From Mimachlamys varia (taxonomy: Eukaryota > Mollusca > Bivalvia > Pectinida > Pectinidae), in assembly GCA_947623455.1 (NCBI GenBank), contig OX392527.1, positions 53,426,401 through 53,490,400 on the forward strand: DNA of 64,000 nucleotides, written 5' to 3'. Below, piece after piece: positions 13,590 to 27,900 of the stretch. Numbering within the stretch: position 1 is the first letter of the stretch; every line of letters begins with the position of its first letter. A program made the translations under genes and the position numbers. The notes beneath the pieces were generated by a model. The model was not told where the DNA came from, did not search any database, and saw only the letters and a program-made list of their open reading frames with translations.

Positions 13590-15206
13590 CATCGATATCT
13601 AGAAGTCAGCAGAACTGGGAGAACATTGGTATCTCGAAGTTAGCAAGACTGGGTGAACATCAATATCTAGAAGTCAGCAGAACTGGGAGAAACATTGGTA
13701 TCTAGAAGTCAGCAGAACTGGGAGAACATCGATATCTATTAGTCAGCAGGACTGGGAGAACATCGATATCTCGAAGTCAGCAGAACTGGGAGAACATCGA
13801 TATCTATAAGTCAGCAGAACTGGGAGAACATTGATATCTCGAAGTCAGCAGAACTGGGAGAACATCAAAATCTCGAAGTCAGCAGGACTGGGAGAACATT
13901 GATATCTCGAAGTCAGCAGAACTAGGAGAACATCGATATCTAGAAGTCAGCAGAACTAGGAGAACATCGATATCTCGAAGTCAGCAGGACTGGGAGAAAA
14001 TCGATATCTCGATGTCAGCAGGACTAGGAGAACATCGATATCTATAAGTCAGCAGGACTGGGAGAACATCGATATCTATAAGTCAGCAGGACTGGGAGAA
14101 CATCGATATCTACAAGTCAGCAGGACTGGGAGAACATCGATATCTATAAGTCAGCAGAACTGGGAGAACATCGATATCTATAAGTCAGCAGGACTGGAAG
14201 AACATCGATATCTAGAAGTCAGCAGGACTGGGAAAACATCGATATCTATAAGTCAGCAGGACTGGAAGAATATCGATATCTAGAAGTCAGCAGGACTGGG
14301 AGAACATCGATATCTAGAAGTCAGCAGGACTGGGAGAACATTGATATCTATAAGTCAGCAGGACTGGAAGAACATCGATATCTATAAGTCAGCAGGACTG
14401 GGAGAAACATTGATATCTAGAAGTCAGCAGGACTGGGAGAACATCGATATCTAGAAGTCAGCAGGACTGGGAGAACATTGATATCGAGAAGTCAGCAGGA
14501 CTGGGAGAAACATTAATATCTCGAAGTCAGCAGGACTGGGAAAACATCGATATCTATAAGTCAGCAGGACTAGGAGAACATTGATATCTCGAAGTCAGCA
14601 GGACTAGGAGAACATCGATATATCAAAGTCAGCAGGACTAGGAGAACATCGATATCTATAAGTCAGCAGGACTAGGAGAACATCGATATCTATAAGTCAG
14701 CAGGACTGGGAGAACATCGATATCTAGAAGTCAGCAGGACTGGGAGAACATCGATATCTATTAGTCAGCAGGACTAGGAGAACATCGATATCTCGGAGTC
14801 AGCAGGACTAGGAGAACATTGATATCTAGAAGTCAGCAGGACTGGGAGAACATCGATATCTATAAGTCAGCAGGACTAGGAGAACATCGATATCTCGAAG
14901 TCAGCAGGACTAGGAGAACATCGATATCTATAAGTCAGCAGGACTGGGAGAACATCGATATCTATAAGTCAGCAGGACTGGGAGAACATCGATATCTATA
15001 AGTCAGCAGGACTAGGAGAACATCGATATCTAGAAGTCAGCAGGACTGGGAGAACATCAATATCTAGAAGTCAGCAGGACTGGGAGAACATTGATATCTA
15101 GAAGTCAGCAGGACTGGGAGAACATCGATATCTAGAAGTCAGCAGGACTGGGAGAACATCGATATCTAGAAGTCAGCAGGACTGGGAGAACATTGATATC
15201 TTTTTC
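13590..15206. repeat. 34-bp tandem array (about 47 copies)
   Basis: The unit is GAGAACATCGATATCTAGAA then GTCAGCAGGACTGG. Main variants are CTAGAAG/CTATAAG/CTCGAAG and GGACTGGG/GGACTAGG. It starts about 150 bp after the 32-bp array but the units are unrelated. Confidence 0.95.
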
Positions 15207-18200
15207 AAGATATTTGACTGTACTGAATCAAGGAAGACATGTTCTGGTTGGATAACAGATACGATAAACAGACTGATATCAATTCAGATTAAACAAACCT
15301 GGCAAAGAAGTTCATTTGTCTACAAGATGCACCTGTTCAGAACATTTTGAAACTTTCAACAGACTCAGAACAGGAAATCAGCTGTATCAAGTCGGCAGGT
15401 ACACCTGATTCAATTTTAAAGTTGCACTTCGAAAGACTGAACTGTGAATATGTTAATTTGCAAATGAATAATATAAAATATCTTTTTCACATGAGGACTT
15501 ATCCATGATTATGTAAAATTGCAAAAGAACAATTTGAAAAAATCACCCTTACACGAAACAAATACTATAAACCAAAGTGAAACTGATCTTTTTCTACTCA
15601 TCCCTTGGTAGTCTTTCATCGAAACGTTTTGAGGGACTAGTCATGTGAACAATGCTTGGAAATCAAAGGAAGGGAAATAACTCTGCAATTGAAATATAAA
15701 CTGCACAGTTAACTGATTGAGTGCACAAAGTTCAGCTGAAATCTAGGAAATATTCTAGGTGATGTAGTTTAAAGACAAACATTTATTAATTATGTTCCTC
15801 CTTTAACTAACATCATTATTGGGAAATAATAGTTAAAATTCATATCTTGCAATTATCTATCTACCTATATTTTTGTTCATGAAATAAATGTAATTTTAAA
15901 TACAAAACTTCATACACATATGTATCTAAAAAGTATGAACAGGTGGATGGATTTGTCGGTGGTAATTGTTTACCCATGATTTCAATAATGGAATATATTG
16001 GTATCTGTTTTAAACATAATAGTTTGATCTTTTACAAAATAATAACTAAAAAAATATATTCAGATCTTCAAGTCTCAATTGTAAGAGTGAAAAAATACAT
16101 GATTGGTTTATCATAAAGAACCTTTTCAGGAAATTTGAGTAAGACTCCTCAAGAACTCCAGAAATATCTAGCCATAACAAACTTCAATTTATTTGTAAAA
16201 TTCAAGATGACCTCCTACCCTCATCTTCAATATGTAGATGATCTGTTCAAAACCTAACACCATGAGGAAATAACTTATGGTTGTTTTTTTAAAGATTTGT
16301 CCAGTGTTTTCTGATCAGTCTCAATAATGAACATACTCAGATACAGGATATGAAAAACAGTGACATTAGGGGAAGATGATGGATAGAAACAGCTCAAACC
16401 TGATTTAAAAGACTTTTAATCTTTCTTGTAAGTTTAATTGACTTATGAATTACCGTTTGGAAGGGTTTTAAGAATAAGTTATTTAAAGCAAATATATCTT
16501 TCACTAATGATTACTTTCAAAATGCTCAAAAAAATAATGAATGTCTTTTATAGTTTGAATGTTAAAGCCAAATGTATAACAAAATGTGCATTACATGTAA
16601 TTAAATTTTGTGAAAATCTTTTAAACAAGGAAAAAAAAAATATTGCTAATACCCAGTATCAGTGTGTTTAGATAAAAAAGATACCATCTCCAAACAAATT
16701 TCATCTCGGACCAAAAAAAATAAAATGTTGTCAAAAGCACCAAGACAAAAATTCAATTATAGTATAACAATGAAAAATAACAAATACTTATAATTTTCTG
16801 TATAGGATATATACAGTCACGTTATATGACCACTCAGCCACCAAAGTGTTGTACTTTAAAACACCATCTAAACATTCCCATGGCATAACAAATATAAACC
16901 AACAAAACACCCTCATTAATGTTAAATTGTGCAATCACTTTATCATAAAGGAGAAAAATCTATTTTAAAATATGTATAAAATGAAAATGGTACACATTTG
17001 ATGTTCATATTTTGAACAAATATGTTCCAAGACCAGGGTTCATATTCATGAAACCGTTCTCGTGCTCAAGCATGGATTTCGTGCTCAAACCCAATATTTC
17101 GTTTTGGAAACACATTAATAAATAATTAAAAGTTGATTTTGTGAATCATTTGGAAATATTTTTAAGAAACCTATAAAAGCCAGATGTTTTTAATGCTAAA
17201 ATCTGATTTTGATTATTTGACAAGATTTGGACAAGATACAAGAAAGTTGGTCTGAGCACAGAATTTGTGCTTGAGCATGAGGATGTCTTCAGGAATACAG
17301 GCCCAGAACTTGTAGTTATTAAATTCACAAGTTTGAATTCCAACAATTTCATAAATATTTTCATGGTACATTCTGTAATTATAAAACCCCTCCGGTCCCA
17401 CTAATGTTAATTATAAAGGACAAATGAATTTGTGGTGGTATATGTACTGGTTTCCAATTTCAATGTTATTTACCTTCTAAATGATAATTATGATGATCTT
17501 TTCTCTCATTTCTAGGTGTGTGATACTGGCCTGTCTAGTGCAATACACCTATGATTGCTGTGGTTGTATTACACACCTACCCATGGAATACAGCCACGGT
17601 GTGACGTCCCAATCGCGAAACAATGGCATGACATCACCAATTTGGTAAAATCTGATGCCAAAAAGAGAAAAAGTGTGATGTGATGAAATTAAAACCTTCC
17701 ACGATATTTTAACCATGTTCATTAGAAAGCTGAGATTATTTTTTCTGCGCAAACTGTTTGCAAATATGGGGTATGCTTAATCTCGCTGTATCATTTGTTT
17801 TCGTTAAAACAGCTCAAGGAAAAAGTTGGTCTTTTCAAAATGGTGGCCAGTCAAAAGTATTTTCATGGTTTTTGAGCTTATTCAGGTAGTTGAAATGAGA
17901 GAAAAATACGATTTTTAAATTTGGCAAAACCCTTGGCAAAACCTCAGGTTTTACCAAACTTGAAAACCCGTCCGGTGGAATTTCCCTATCTTATACCCCT
18001 GGTCATGAAAGAGTCTTATGATATTGTATAGCTTTGTTCAAGTCCATACATTTTACCGGTATTTGTTTGTGATATAGAATATTTTGATTTTTTTTCCAAG
18101 CAACTCACTTCGAACACATTATGATGAATATCTTTGGAGATACATTGCTGCTATTTAAAAAGAATTACACACAATCCTACCACACAAACAAGTTTGTTTT

Positions 18201-18266
18201 GTCTATATAATTAAGTATATATCACAGTAATTTGCTTGAAAATCTTAATGTAGTTATGTTTTGGTG
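15207..18266. other. Gene-free DNA downstream of the xylosyltransferase gene
   Basis: It should contain the xylosyltransferase 3' UTR at its right end, but no clear poly(A) signal is visible close to the stop. It holds a fragment of the second element family (about 16110-16360) and a possible MITE (17035-17312). No other feature can be supported. Confidence 0.55.
17035..17312. mobile_element. Possible MITE with degenerate inverted ends
   Basis: GGGTTCATATTCATGAAACCG then TTCTCGTGCTCAAGCATGG resembles the complement of the right end, AAGCACAAATTCTGTGC preceded by GGGCCTGTATTCCTGAAGAC. About 278 bp. Pairing is imperfect, so confidence is limited. Confidence 0.45.
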
Positions 18267-18932
18267 TCAGCTCACTAATAGTCCTGTACGTTCATCAATC
18301 CCATGGATTTCAGATTTTGGATCAGGTGACCTTGAACTCCAAGAAGTTGTGTCACAAAGGTCAATTTGTGGGCAGTGTTCTGCATCAACAGAACAGGTTG
18401 CTTGTATTGACCAGAATTTCTGAGTCAAACTGTCAATCCAGGATTCCAAAGCTGCCCCTGTCTTTTTGTTATTTAATAAAGCATCATTTATAAATGCATT
18501 GGATGCATTAATTTTCAGGACATTCCTGAACTCGGAAAAGTCTTTTGATGCGTAAAATTCCTGTGGGCCACCATGAGATAATTCAGCCTCAACCGGATTA
18601 ATTGGATGGCCGTTTATCATGGTAAGTGGTACAACAAGAAATTTGGTCTCCGCGACAACGGTCCAATGGTGCATAAGTTTCACAGTCCATACACCAGGTC
18701 GCAGAGGGACAGAAAGTTGTGGCTTATGGTTACCTATGTACACTATGCTTGATTTAGGCACAGTCACTTCGTAAGATGCTGCTACGATATTAGCAGGGTC
18801 AATCCAAGCAACGGAGATGGTAAATTCCGTGCCTTGGCCCCAAACATGTCGCAGGGCAAGGTCACTGTAAGGTCCTAAAAGCTGGGCGTAATTCCTAAAT
18901 ATCAATTCCTTCAAGTCAAAGTCAGTTCCAAC
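18267..18932 (-). CDS. XYLT: Xylosyltransferase exon 12: C-terminal domain and stop
   Basis: The acceptor is TTTTCCACAG|GTTGGA (phase 0). It encodes [20 protein letters not shown], then [28 protein letters not shown] and, near the end, [15 protein letters not shown], followed by a TGA at 18269-18267. RPGVWTVK and SPDPKSE are C-terminal landmarks of animal xylosyltransferases. I see no clear AATAAA on the minus strand in the first 300 bases after the stop, so the 3' end is not located. Confidence 0.96.
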   Translation of the reverse strand, partial: VGTDFDLKELIFRNYAQLLGPYSDLALRHVWGQGTEFTISVAWIDPANIVAASYEVTVPKSSIVYIGNHKPQLSVPLRPGVWTVKLMHHWTVVAETKFLVVPLTMINGHPINPVEAELSHGGPQEFYASKDFSEFRNVLKINASNAFINDALLNNKKTGAALESWIDSLTQKFWSIQATCSVDAEHCPQIDLCDTTSWSSRSPDPKSEIHGIDERTGLLVS

Positions 18933-21900
18933 CTGTGGAAAATTAAACAGAACGTATTCACATCAAATTGATAAGAATTTTGATGAATTATTTCAAAATA
19001 CATGAACTGTGTGTAAATGGTGTTTATTGTTTCATATTTACCATGTATTCACAATGGCTTCACAAAATTCATATGACAAGAGGCCCAGAGGGCCTGTATC
19101 GCTCACCTGGATACATTGGTATCTAGGTAATCATGATAAAATTTTTTCTTTTTGGCTCGCCCCTCAGCCCCCTAGGGGGTCAGTCCCACCATTAGTACAA
19201 TTTTAAATCTTGAGCACCTATGGATGCTTCCTGCCAAATAAGGCTCATTTCCAATCAATGGTTATGGAGAAGAAGTCGTTTAAACCAATATAGCTAAATA
19301 ACCCTTTTTGACCCCGCCACTCAGCCCCCTAGGGGTCAGTCCCACCATGAGTACAATTTTGAATCCTGAGCACCTAGGGATGGTTTCTACCAAATAAGGT
19401 TGATTTCCATTCAGTGGTTATGGAGAAGTCGCTTAAACCAATATAGCTAAATAACGGTTTTTGGCCCTGCTCCTCAGCCCCCTAGGGGGTCAGTCCCAAC
19501 ATGAGTACAATTTGGAATCCTGAGCACCTAGGGATAGTTCCTACCAAATAAGGTTGATTTCCATTCAGTGGTTATGGAGAAGAAGTCGTTTAAACCAATA
19601 AAGCTAAATAATGGTTTTTGGCCCTGCCCCCCAGCCCCATAGGGGGTCAGTCCCACCATGAGTACAATTTTGAATCCTGAGCACCTAGGGATGCTTCCTG
19701 CCAAATTACGCTCATTTCCGATCAGTGGTTATTGAGAAGATGTCGACTAAACCAATACAACTAAATAACCCTTTTTGGCCCCACCCCTCAGCCCCCAAGG
19801 GGATCAGTCTCACCATTAGTACAATTTGGAATCCTGGGCACCCAAGGATGCTTCCTGCCAAATTAGGTTGAATTCCTATCAGTGGTTATGGAGGAGAAGT
19901 CGTTTAAAGAAATTGTTGACGGACGACGGACGGACGACGGATGCCACGTATGGCATAGGCTCACCTTGGTCCTTCGGACCAGGTGAGCTAATAATGCAAT
20001 TCACTAATGATTGAGCCACAAAAGACTTGAATAAGCATGGTTAATAAATCTTTCTCAAAGATCGGACACAGTGCTGAGATCACAACTCCAACTTTGTAAC
20101 CCTTTGGTCACAAGCCCAATCTGATTAAAATGCTGATCCTTATTCTCACTACCTTACAACAGGATCTGACAACATCCCGTAAGGTGACCTTTTCCATTAG
20201 CCAATCAAATTTCCACTTGCAGAATCTTGAATGTAAATATTTGTGGGCGAAATGACTTGCTGACAGCGTCATGTATCATCAGTTAGAAAATTCAACTGGA
20301 GTGTGAAGTATCGGTAAAGAGGCGACAAAGGTCACCAGAACATGACCTCTGATGGGATGTTGTCAGATGCTGATGTAACGGAGCGGGATAAGGGATCAGC
20401 AGTGTATCACATTGGTCACAAGCTCGGCCTCATACCATTCCACTGCGTGCCATGCCTTCTGGTACATGTAACAAAGACACAACCTCAAACATCCCTAACT
20501 TATAGTTACCTCCAGACTCATCAGTCTTCCTATAGGTCCAACAGGTTTTATCACAGCATAATGTTTCTCCCATTGCACATGCGTCTCCATCGTAACAGTA
20601 TTTCCTGTATTTTCATCCAAAGCCTCATAGAGAGTCAAAACTCCATTGAAATGGTCACGGATGTATAGAAGGTGTACCTCCAACAGTTTTTGAGGACGAA
20701 TTCGACATTGCGTTTCGACTTCAAGGTCTTTCGCAGCACGTCGGAGAAAGGACATGTAGAAAGAATGATATTCATCCTTTTTCTTTGTATTGACGTCCAA
20801 GTGATGGTACTCGTTTTGCCAGTAATGGTCGCTCATCTCTGTAACAGATGACCAGCATTCATGAACAAACAGATGACAAGCATACATGAATTATTGTTCT
20901 TTTTGCTTCAATCATAAATATGAAGATTTTTTGAGTTTCATCAATCAAAATAATGAAACAACATTCCCTTAAAAAACAATAGGACTGTGCCAGAACTAAC
21001 CATGTAGGAGGGGCGGGAGGCACTTTTTCAGAGACTCCCACCAGCTATCAAATATAAAAGAAATTTAATATAAAGAATAGTGTGCAGATCTGGTTTTAAG
21101 CCCTACACCCATGATATACTGATACAGGTGCCTCCCACCTCCCCAGCTTGATTAATGATGGAGTAGCCCTTAATTACCAGTATATAGAATTTAATACACC
21201 AGACACTATCAGTATGAAGTTATCTGTGTGAAGTTTTTAAACCTTTCTCTACCTTCGTTGGTCTTTCCGAACAAGTAGATATCCAAACTATTGATGATCT
21301 CCTGGCTGACAACGGCTTCAAACTTCCTCGAGAAGAATGTTGGCTTATGTTCATAGGCCTGAACAAACAAGAAATGGACAGGATTATCATGACTGCATCT
21401 AATTAACAGCAATGTCAGTCATATCAATAAATCATCAACAGTGTAGGTTTTTTATAATCCTCTCATATCAATAAATGATCAACAGTGTAGGTTTTTTACT
21501 TCTTTATTTATGCAGTGTAAGTATCAAATTATTATCTATATGCTGTGAAGCGCTTTTGAGTAATTATACAAATTATATAGAGCGCTATATAAATGTTGTA
21601 TATTATTATTATTATTATTGTAATCCTGTCATATCAATTAATGATCAACAGTGTAGGTTTTTTATCATAACAAGTTTCACAGAAAAAAAATGGAAAATAT
21701 AACAAAATTCAAAACACTGATCTAAGGCTGTTTTTAAGTTTCCCGATATGAGTGATGTACCAGGAGTCTGTCAAAGTCGGTGGCCTTGAGGTCGTTAGGG
21801 GAGCAGCCGCACCAGTCGACGATGTGTTTGTACTGACACTTACAGCCCTGTCGCCGGCGCCAGTTTGTCATGTGGAGGTTATTGTCGATGCACTTGTTAC

Positions 21901-24900
21901 AGAACGGGCCGTTGTGGATCAGCGTGTGAAAGAACGACTGTAACAACAAGTACAAAATTCAATGATTTATGTTTAATAAAGATTTACCGGTAATGGTTAT
22001 GAAGCAAACCACCCTGGCGTGATATAATATCCATCTTTTGTATCCAAGTGCAGTTGCTTGAGTTTCTGTGTAACAGTAAATAATAAATTATATACCGGTA
22101 CGTAAACGTCAAAAATGAAACAGACACATTCTTTCAGTACTTTCACTCAATCAAAGGGAGCTCTTATATATATATATATATGGAGCCTCCCAGTACAGAA
22201 TACATTGTGTAATGAGCAGCTACATATATATATATTACCTTCTAATAGAAACTCAATCAACTGTGATCCAAGGTCCACATGCACAACTTTACCGAGAGAA
22301 ACTCTGTCACCCAATAAGGAAAAATTAAACAATTTGAAAAGGACATATTTTTCGTTTTTCTTTCAGATGAAATCTAAGATCTTTGAATAAATTAATTAAT
22401 AGGTTAGCAAATTTCTTGATTGAAAATATAAACTAACCTCCACTGGGAGTAGAGTGTACTTGAACACTTGCTTGAGGCCCGACACCAGCTCGGACTTAGA
22501 CTGAGATGCATAGACACAAAAGTCTCGATGGAGGGTGACCCAATCACTGCCTCCGTCTAAACGGAATCCAGTGGGAAAGGTTCGAGGTGCCACCCTCCAT
22601 AAATGGTTTTCACACTCCAAAAATGTGTTTTCTAATCCCTGCTTCTGTATAAACCTGCGAAAAATTTGAGTGTGTCAAAAAAAGTAGGTTAATGCAGTAT
22701 TCATTTTCAGTTTCACTGAACTGGTGGTAAATTACTTAATCATTTTACATGCATATTAAAGGGTACAATATTCATCAATTATAAGGAGTCATGATCGTGT
22801 GTAAATCATAATAACACCTGATTAGTTACTGTAAATGTGTATAGAATATGATAATTCCATCAACAAATTCATATGCATAGATTATATAAAAAAACAAATA
22901 TTATAAACTTTCTTAAACATATCTTTATATAAAATAATAATTGATTATAACTGATTATGGACGAAAAGAATTTTAAATACATGTACAAAAACATTTTTAT
23001 CCAGAGGCTCCGTATACAACCAGTTTGATAAATCACTGACCAAACACGAGTTGGTCAGGGTTAGCTTACCGCATTGTTTCCCTGCCATGTGACTTCAGGA
23101 ATGTATAACCCTTGTGTTTGGTCAAGAAAAGTTCTAATGTCTTTAACCGCCTGAAATTGTAATTTTGAAAGTACAATTCAATAAACAAAAGGGGAAAAAA
23201 ATGGTGCCATTATTTTTCATTTTCAAAATAAAAAAGTCAAAGGAATTTACTGTATGTATCTATTTTAACTCCTTTAGTTTGATGACATTCTAATGGAATT
23301 GAAAACTATTCAAATATATGCTGATGATTTGAAAGAGCTCTAATACATTTTCATCAATATTATGTGTAAAACAAACTGCTATATAAGACTACTAGAATAT
23401 ATAGATTCAGCAGATGGAGAAGTCTTTTCTAATGGTTAACACTGCAGGTTAACATGGCCAAATCTTCTTATGATTATTTTAGTGGTGTTTCACTGGCTGA
23501 CTAAATTTACTCACTTTATTGAGCAACTAAATATACTCACTTTATTGAGTTACTAAAATTACTCACTTTATAGGGTCACATAATTTACTCACTTTATTGA
23601 GTCACCAAATTTACTCACTTTATTGAGCAACTAAATATATTCACTTTATTGAGTTACAAAAATTACTCACTTTATAGGGTCACATAATTTACTCACTTAA
23701 TTGAGTCACCAAATTTACTCACTTTATTGAGCTACTAAAATTGCTCACTTTATTGAGTGACTTAATTTACTCACTTTATGGAGCTACTAAAATTACTCAC
23801 TTTATTGAGTGACTATATTTACTCACTTTATTGAGTGACTAAAATTACTCACTTTATTGAGCGACTAAAATAACTAACTTTATTGAGTGACTAAATTTAC
23901 TCACTTTATGGAGCTACTAAAATTACTCACTTTATGGAGCTACTAAAATTACTCACTTTATTGGATCATTAATTTACTCACTTTATGGAGCTACTAAAAT
24001 TACTCACTTTATGGAGCTACTAAAATTACTCAATTTATTGAGTGACTAAATTCACTCACTTTATGGTGCTACTAAAATTACTCACTTTATGGAGCTACTA
24101 AAATTACTCACTTTATTGAGCTACTAAAATTACTCACTTTATTGAGCTACTAAAATTACTCACTTTATTGAGTGACTAACTTTACTCACTTTATCGGGTA
24201 GTCGCTCTCACTCAGGTTGAGGTAATAGTCCCACTTCCAATCCTTCATGCCCAGTAACTCCTCTAGAAAATGGAGGTGCGCCTGAAGGAGACTTGCTCCA
24301 CCCCAAATTGTTGCGAAACGTGTTCGTGCAAGGCGGATATTTGAAAACTGCTTTTCAAGGGGAAGTAACTCTCGAAATAAGAACTCCTGCCTCTGCAATA
24401 TATTGTTTATATGGCATTACTATCAGAAAGATTTAATAAAGTCATTTACAGTGTCACAGTATTCACCATATAAGTGCTCAGACAACAAGACAATAATTTT
24501 TAATGGACAGACTTTAAGACATTCCAAAAAAGCAAATACTAGAGAATACTATGTTTTTGTGTTCAATATACTTAGAAAATAGCATAAAAGCATTCTTCTC
24601 AGCATGAAAAATACAGTTTGTAACTACTGTAGTTCACAGTAATATGTGTCACCATTGAGATGCTATAACATCGATATGAATATATTGTGTCACACAGAAA
24701 TCAATATTATGGTGTGGTGACAATTTTTGTCCAAATTGAAAACCTTAGTCTGAATATCCAAATTCCTTCTCTCTTTCAATTTTTCTTGGGGCTGGGGGGA
24801 CGGGGGAGCCAGAAGGATTGACAGACCTCTTCCAAAGCCTGGATATGGACACATACACCACTAGAGGAAAGTTATAATATCTTTCAAATTTGTTTTCATC

Positions 24901-27900
24901 ACATTTTGTCATCTGTTCACTTTGAAAAAAACAGCTGGTAGACTGTTCACCTGTCAGTTATTTGTAAACTTAACTGAAGAAAGGAGATACAAAGCATAAT
25001 ATATTTACACAAAGTAATATCTGAAGAATGAACATAATTATGAAAAGCTACCGATACCTTATCTACATGAATGTAGTAGTAATGGTCACGATGATATATG
25101 GCCTTGAGCAGTCGGCGGACCTGACGGATGGCTCGCCCATTCACGGTGAAAACAAACACGATTTTCACTGTCTCATCTTGCATCTCCATTTGTGTATCAT
25201 CTGATATCAATGAGGCCTCAGCTAGTATTTTCTCTGAAATCAAAACACGGACTAGTTACAAAGGGCCATACCTGTAGATTTTCCAGGATATCACCACTGT
25301 TGTATGTAAACATTAGGGAGTGATCTGACTGATCGTCCCCCAATGAATTTTATAATATGTTACTTATTTGGTGTTATTCAATGACATATGGGCTTTTTTC
25401 TGAGCACATATTATCATTGGTACTCACCCCTACACAAGTGCTGTAAAAATTGTTGGCCAGGGGTTGCATACTTGCCAACTTTTGAAATTTTCATGGGGGA
25501 GATTACGTGTGCTCAGAATTGAGAGCATATATATAAGATGTAAACATGTACATTCAGAAGGAAAATAACACTTTTAAATGGCTTCTTTTGAGCTCTTCTT
25601 TCAGATGAAATCATCAGACCTTTAGAAATAGGAAAAGTTAAGCAGATTCCAATGTTGAAAATGCAACAATTTAGGGTCCAAAATCAGGAGTATTCCTCCT
25701 AAATAGGGAGGGTTGTCAAGTATAGGGTTGGGCTTGTTGCTCAGAATGTATTATATTAATTTGGTACTCACTCCTACACAGGTGCTTTAGATAATATTGG
25801 CCAGGGATTGGCTTATTGCTGAGCGAGTGTCATCATTGGTAATCACCCCTAAAACCAGTGCTGTAGATACTGTTGGCGAGGGATGGGCTTATTTCTGAGC
25901 GTGTATTGGTACTCACCCCTAAGACCTGTGCTGTAGATACTGTTGGCGAGGGGTGGGCTTATTGCTGAGCGTGTATTGGTACTCACCCCTAAGACCAGTG
26001 CTGTAGATTCTGTTGGCGAGGGGTGGGCTTATTGCTGAGCGTGTATTGGTACTCACCCCTAAGACCAGTGCTGTAGATACTGCTGGTGAGGGGGGGCTTA
26101 TTGCTGAGCGTGTATTGGTACTCAACCCTAAGACCAGTGCTGTAGATACTGCTGGTGAGGGGGGGCTTATTGCTGAGCGTGTATTGGTACTCACCCCTAA
26201 GACCAGTGCTGTAGATACTGTTCGCGAGGGGTGGGCTTATTGCTGAGCGTGTATTGGTACTCACCCCTAAGACCAGTGCTGTAGATACTGTTCGCGAGGG
26301 GTGGGCTTATTGCTGAGCATGTATTGGTACTCACCTCTAAGACCAGTGCTGTAGATACTGTTTGCGAGGAGTGGGATTATTTCTGAGCGTGTATTGGTAC
26401 AGTAGACTCCGCTTAATATCACTTCTCATTTGTCCGGGGAAAACATGATATTAACCGGGCCATGATATTAAAAGAAAACGTATTTTCGGACATTTTTCAG
26501 CCCTCAAAACCGGAAGTGGACTTGGTTAAATGTCGTAGTGCTGTGACTCGACAGAGAAGATTGTTGAATAAAGATATTTTATCACTAACAATGTTGTTTC
26601 ACTCCAGTGATAGTATATTCTTTTGGTTTTATTCTGGAATGCACTTATTTTCATATATATTGTTCGTACGTAATATTATCAGTAGGCTAGTTTCACACGA
26701 AACGTACTACGATTGTTTACTGCAGTAGGCCTACTGTACTGTAGTGATGTAGGCATGCAAGTGGCTGGTATTCTGCATCAAATTCGTGTTTTAAAATCAT
26801 GACACTCCGTAAATATTTACCGTTATCTTGATATGTATACTGGTTGTTCGCTTGTGAAATCTGTTGTTTGTTTAATTTCTTTAGATATTCGCTGCAAGTG
26901 CGACATCGTTTTCACAGAGTTTGTCAGTTGTATAGCGCTACCGCGAAATGAACTTTTACCTTTGAAACGTGACGTTTCATTGGATGACCTCTATGCAAAT
27001 AAAACAACCACGCGATAATATTTAGGCCTAGTCTCGGCACTTATTCACCAGCCGGCCAAGAATCACGGCATATCGGCGTCGTACTTTGGCTATTTAAAAA
27101 TCAAAACAAAGACGATATCTTCGCATTTTACGTGAACATTAGCTTAAATTAATTAATTGGACATTTGTTGTTTAAAAGACACTTTTTATTTTAATTTCAA
27201 TCAATATTTCGTCATGTTTACGGAAGACCATCCACTTGAGCCTTCTTCACGACAACGTGAATTCAATCTTAGACGAGGTGAAATGAAAAATAGTACTCGT
27301 GTTAGGAACACATTAAATCACACATGGCGTTAAATAAGATTACAAAAGTATGGGTTCCCTCGCCCAAAGGTGTAATCTTTGCTCCGGTATGCCAAGTCAA
27401 TCTATTGTTCGACTATAGTACTGCAGTGATCAAGATCAGGTAGGTGTGAAAGAGACGCAGCTGACCACGGCGTTGTTTACATAGCGAGTTCAGGTGTGAA
27501 ACTCGGGTCCCCGGGCATTTATATGAAATTATTTCTAACATTTACCTGTAATTTTTGTATGACAGTGGCAAAAAAAAAGTGATATTAACCGAAATCCACC
27601 TGGAAACAAGTGATATTAAAAGAATGACGTTACATAGATTATATAGCAGGAAAAACGGTGCATGAAGAAAACGTGATAATAACCGAAAAGTGATATTAAC
27701 CGACGTGACATTAAGTGGAGTTTACTGTACTAACCCCTAAGACCAGTGCTGTACATACTGTTGGTGAGGGGTGGGCTTATTGCTGAGCGTGTATTGGTAC
27801 TCACCCCTAAGACCAGTGCTGTAGATACTGTTGGCCAGGGATTGGCTTATTGCTGAGCGTGTATTGGTATACTTACCCCTAAGACCAGTGCTGTAGATAC

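Noticed and set aside
12405..15206. CRISPR-like arrays (32- and 34-bp repeats)
   Set aside because: There are no unique spacers between repeats, no cas genes, and the DNA is clearly from an animal.
20342..20668. Plus-strand 108-residue open frame
   Set aside because: It lies opposite xylosyltransferase exon 11 and is an antisense shadow of it.
26462..27018. Two short open frames inside the pogo-like element as transposase remnants
   Set aside because: They show no DDE motifs or helix-turn-helix that I recognise; the element appears non-autonomous.
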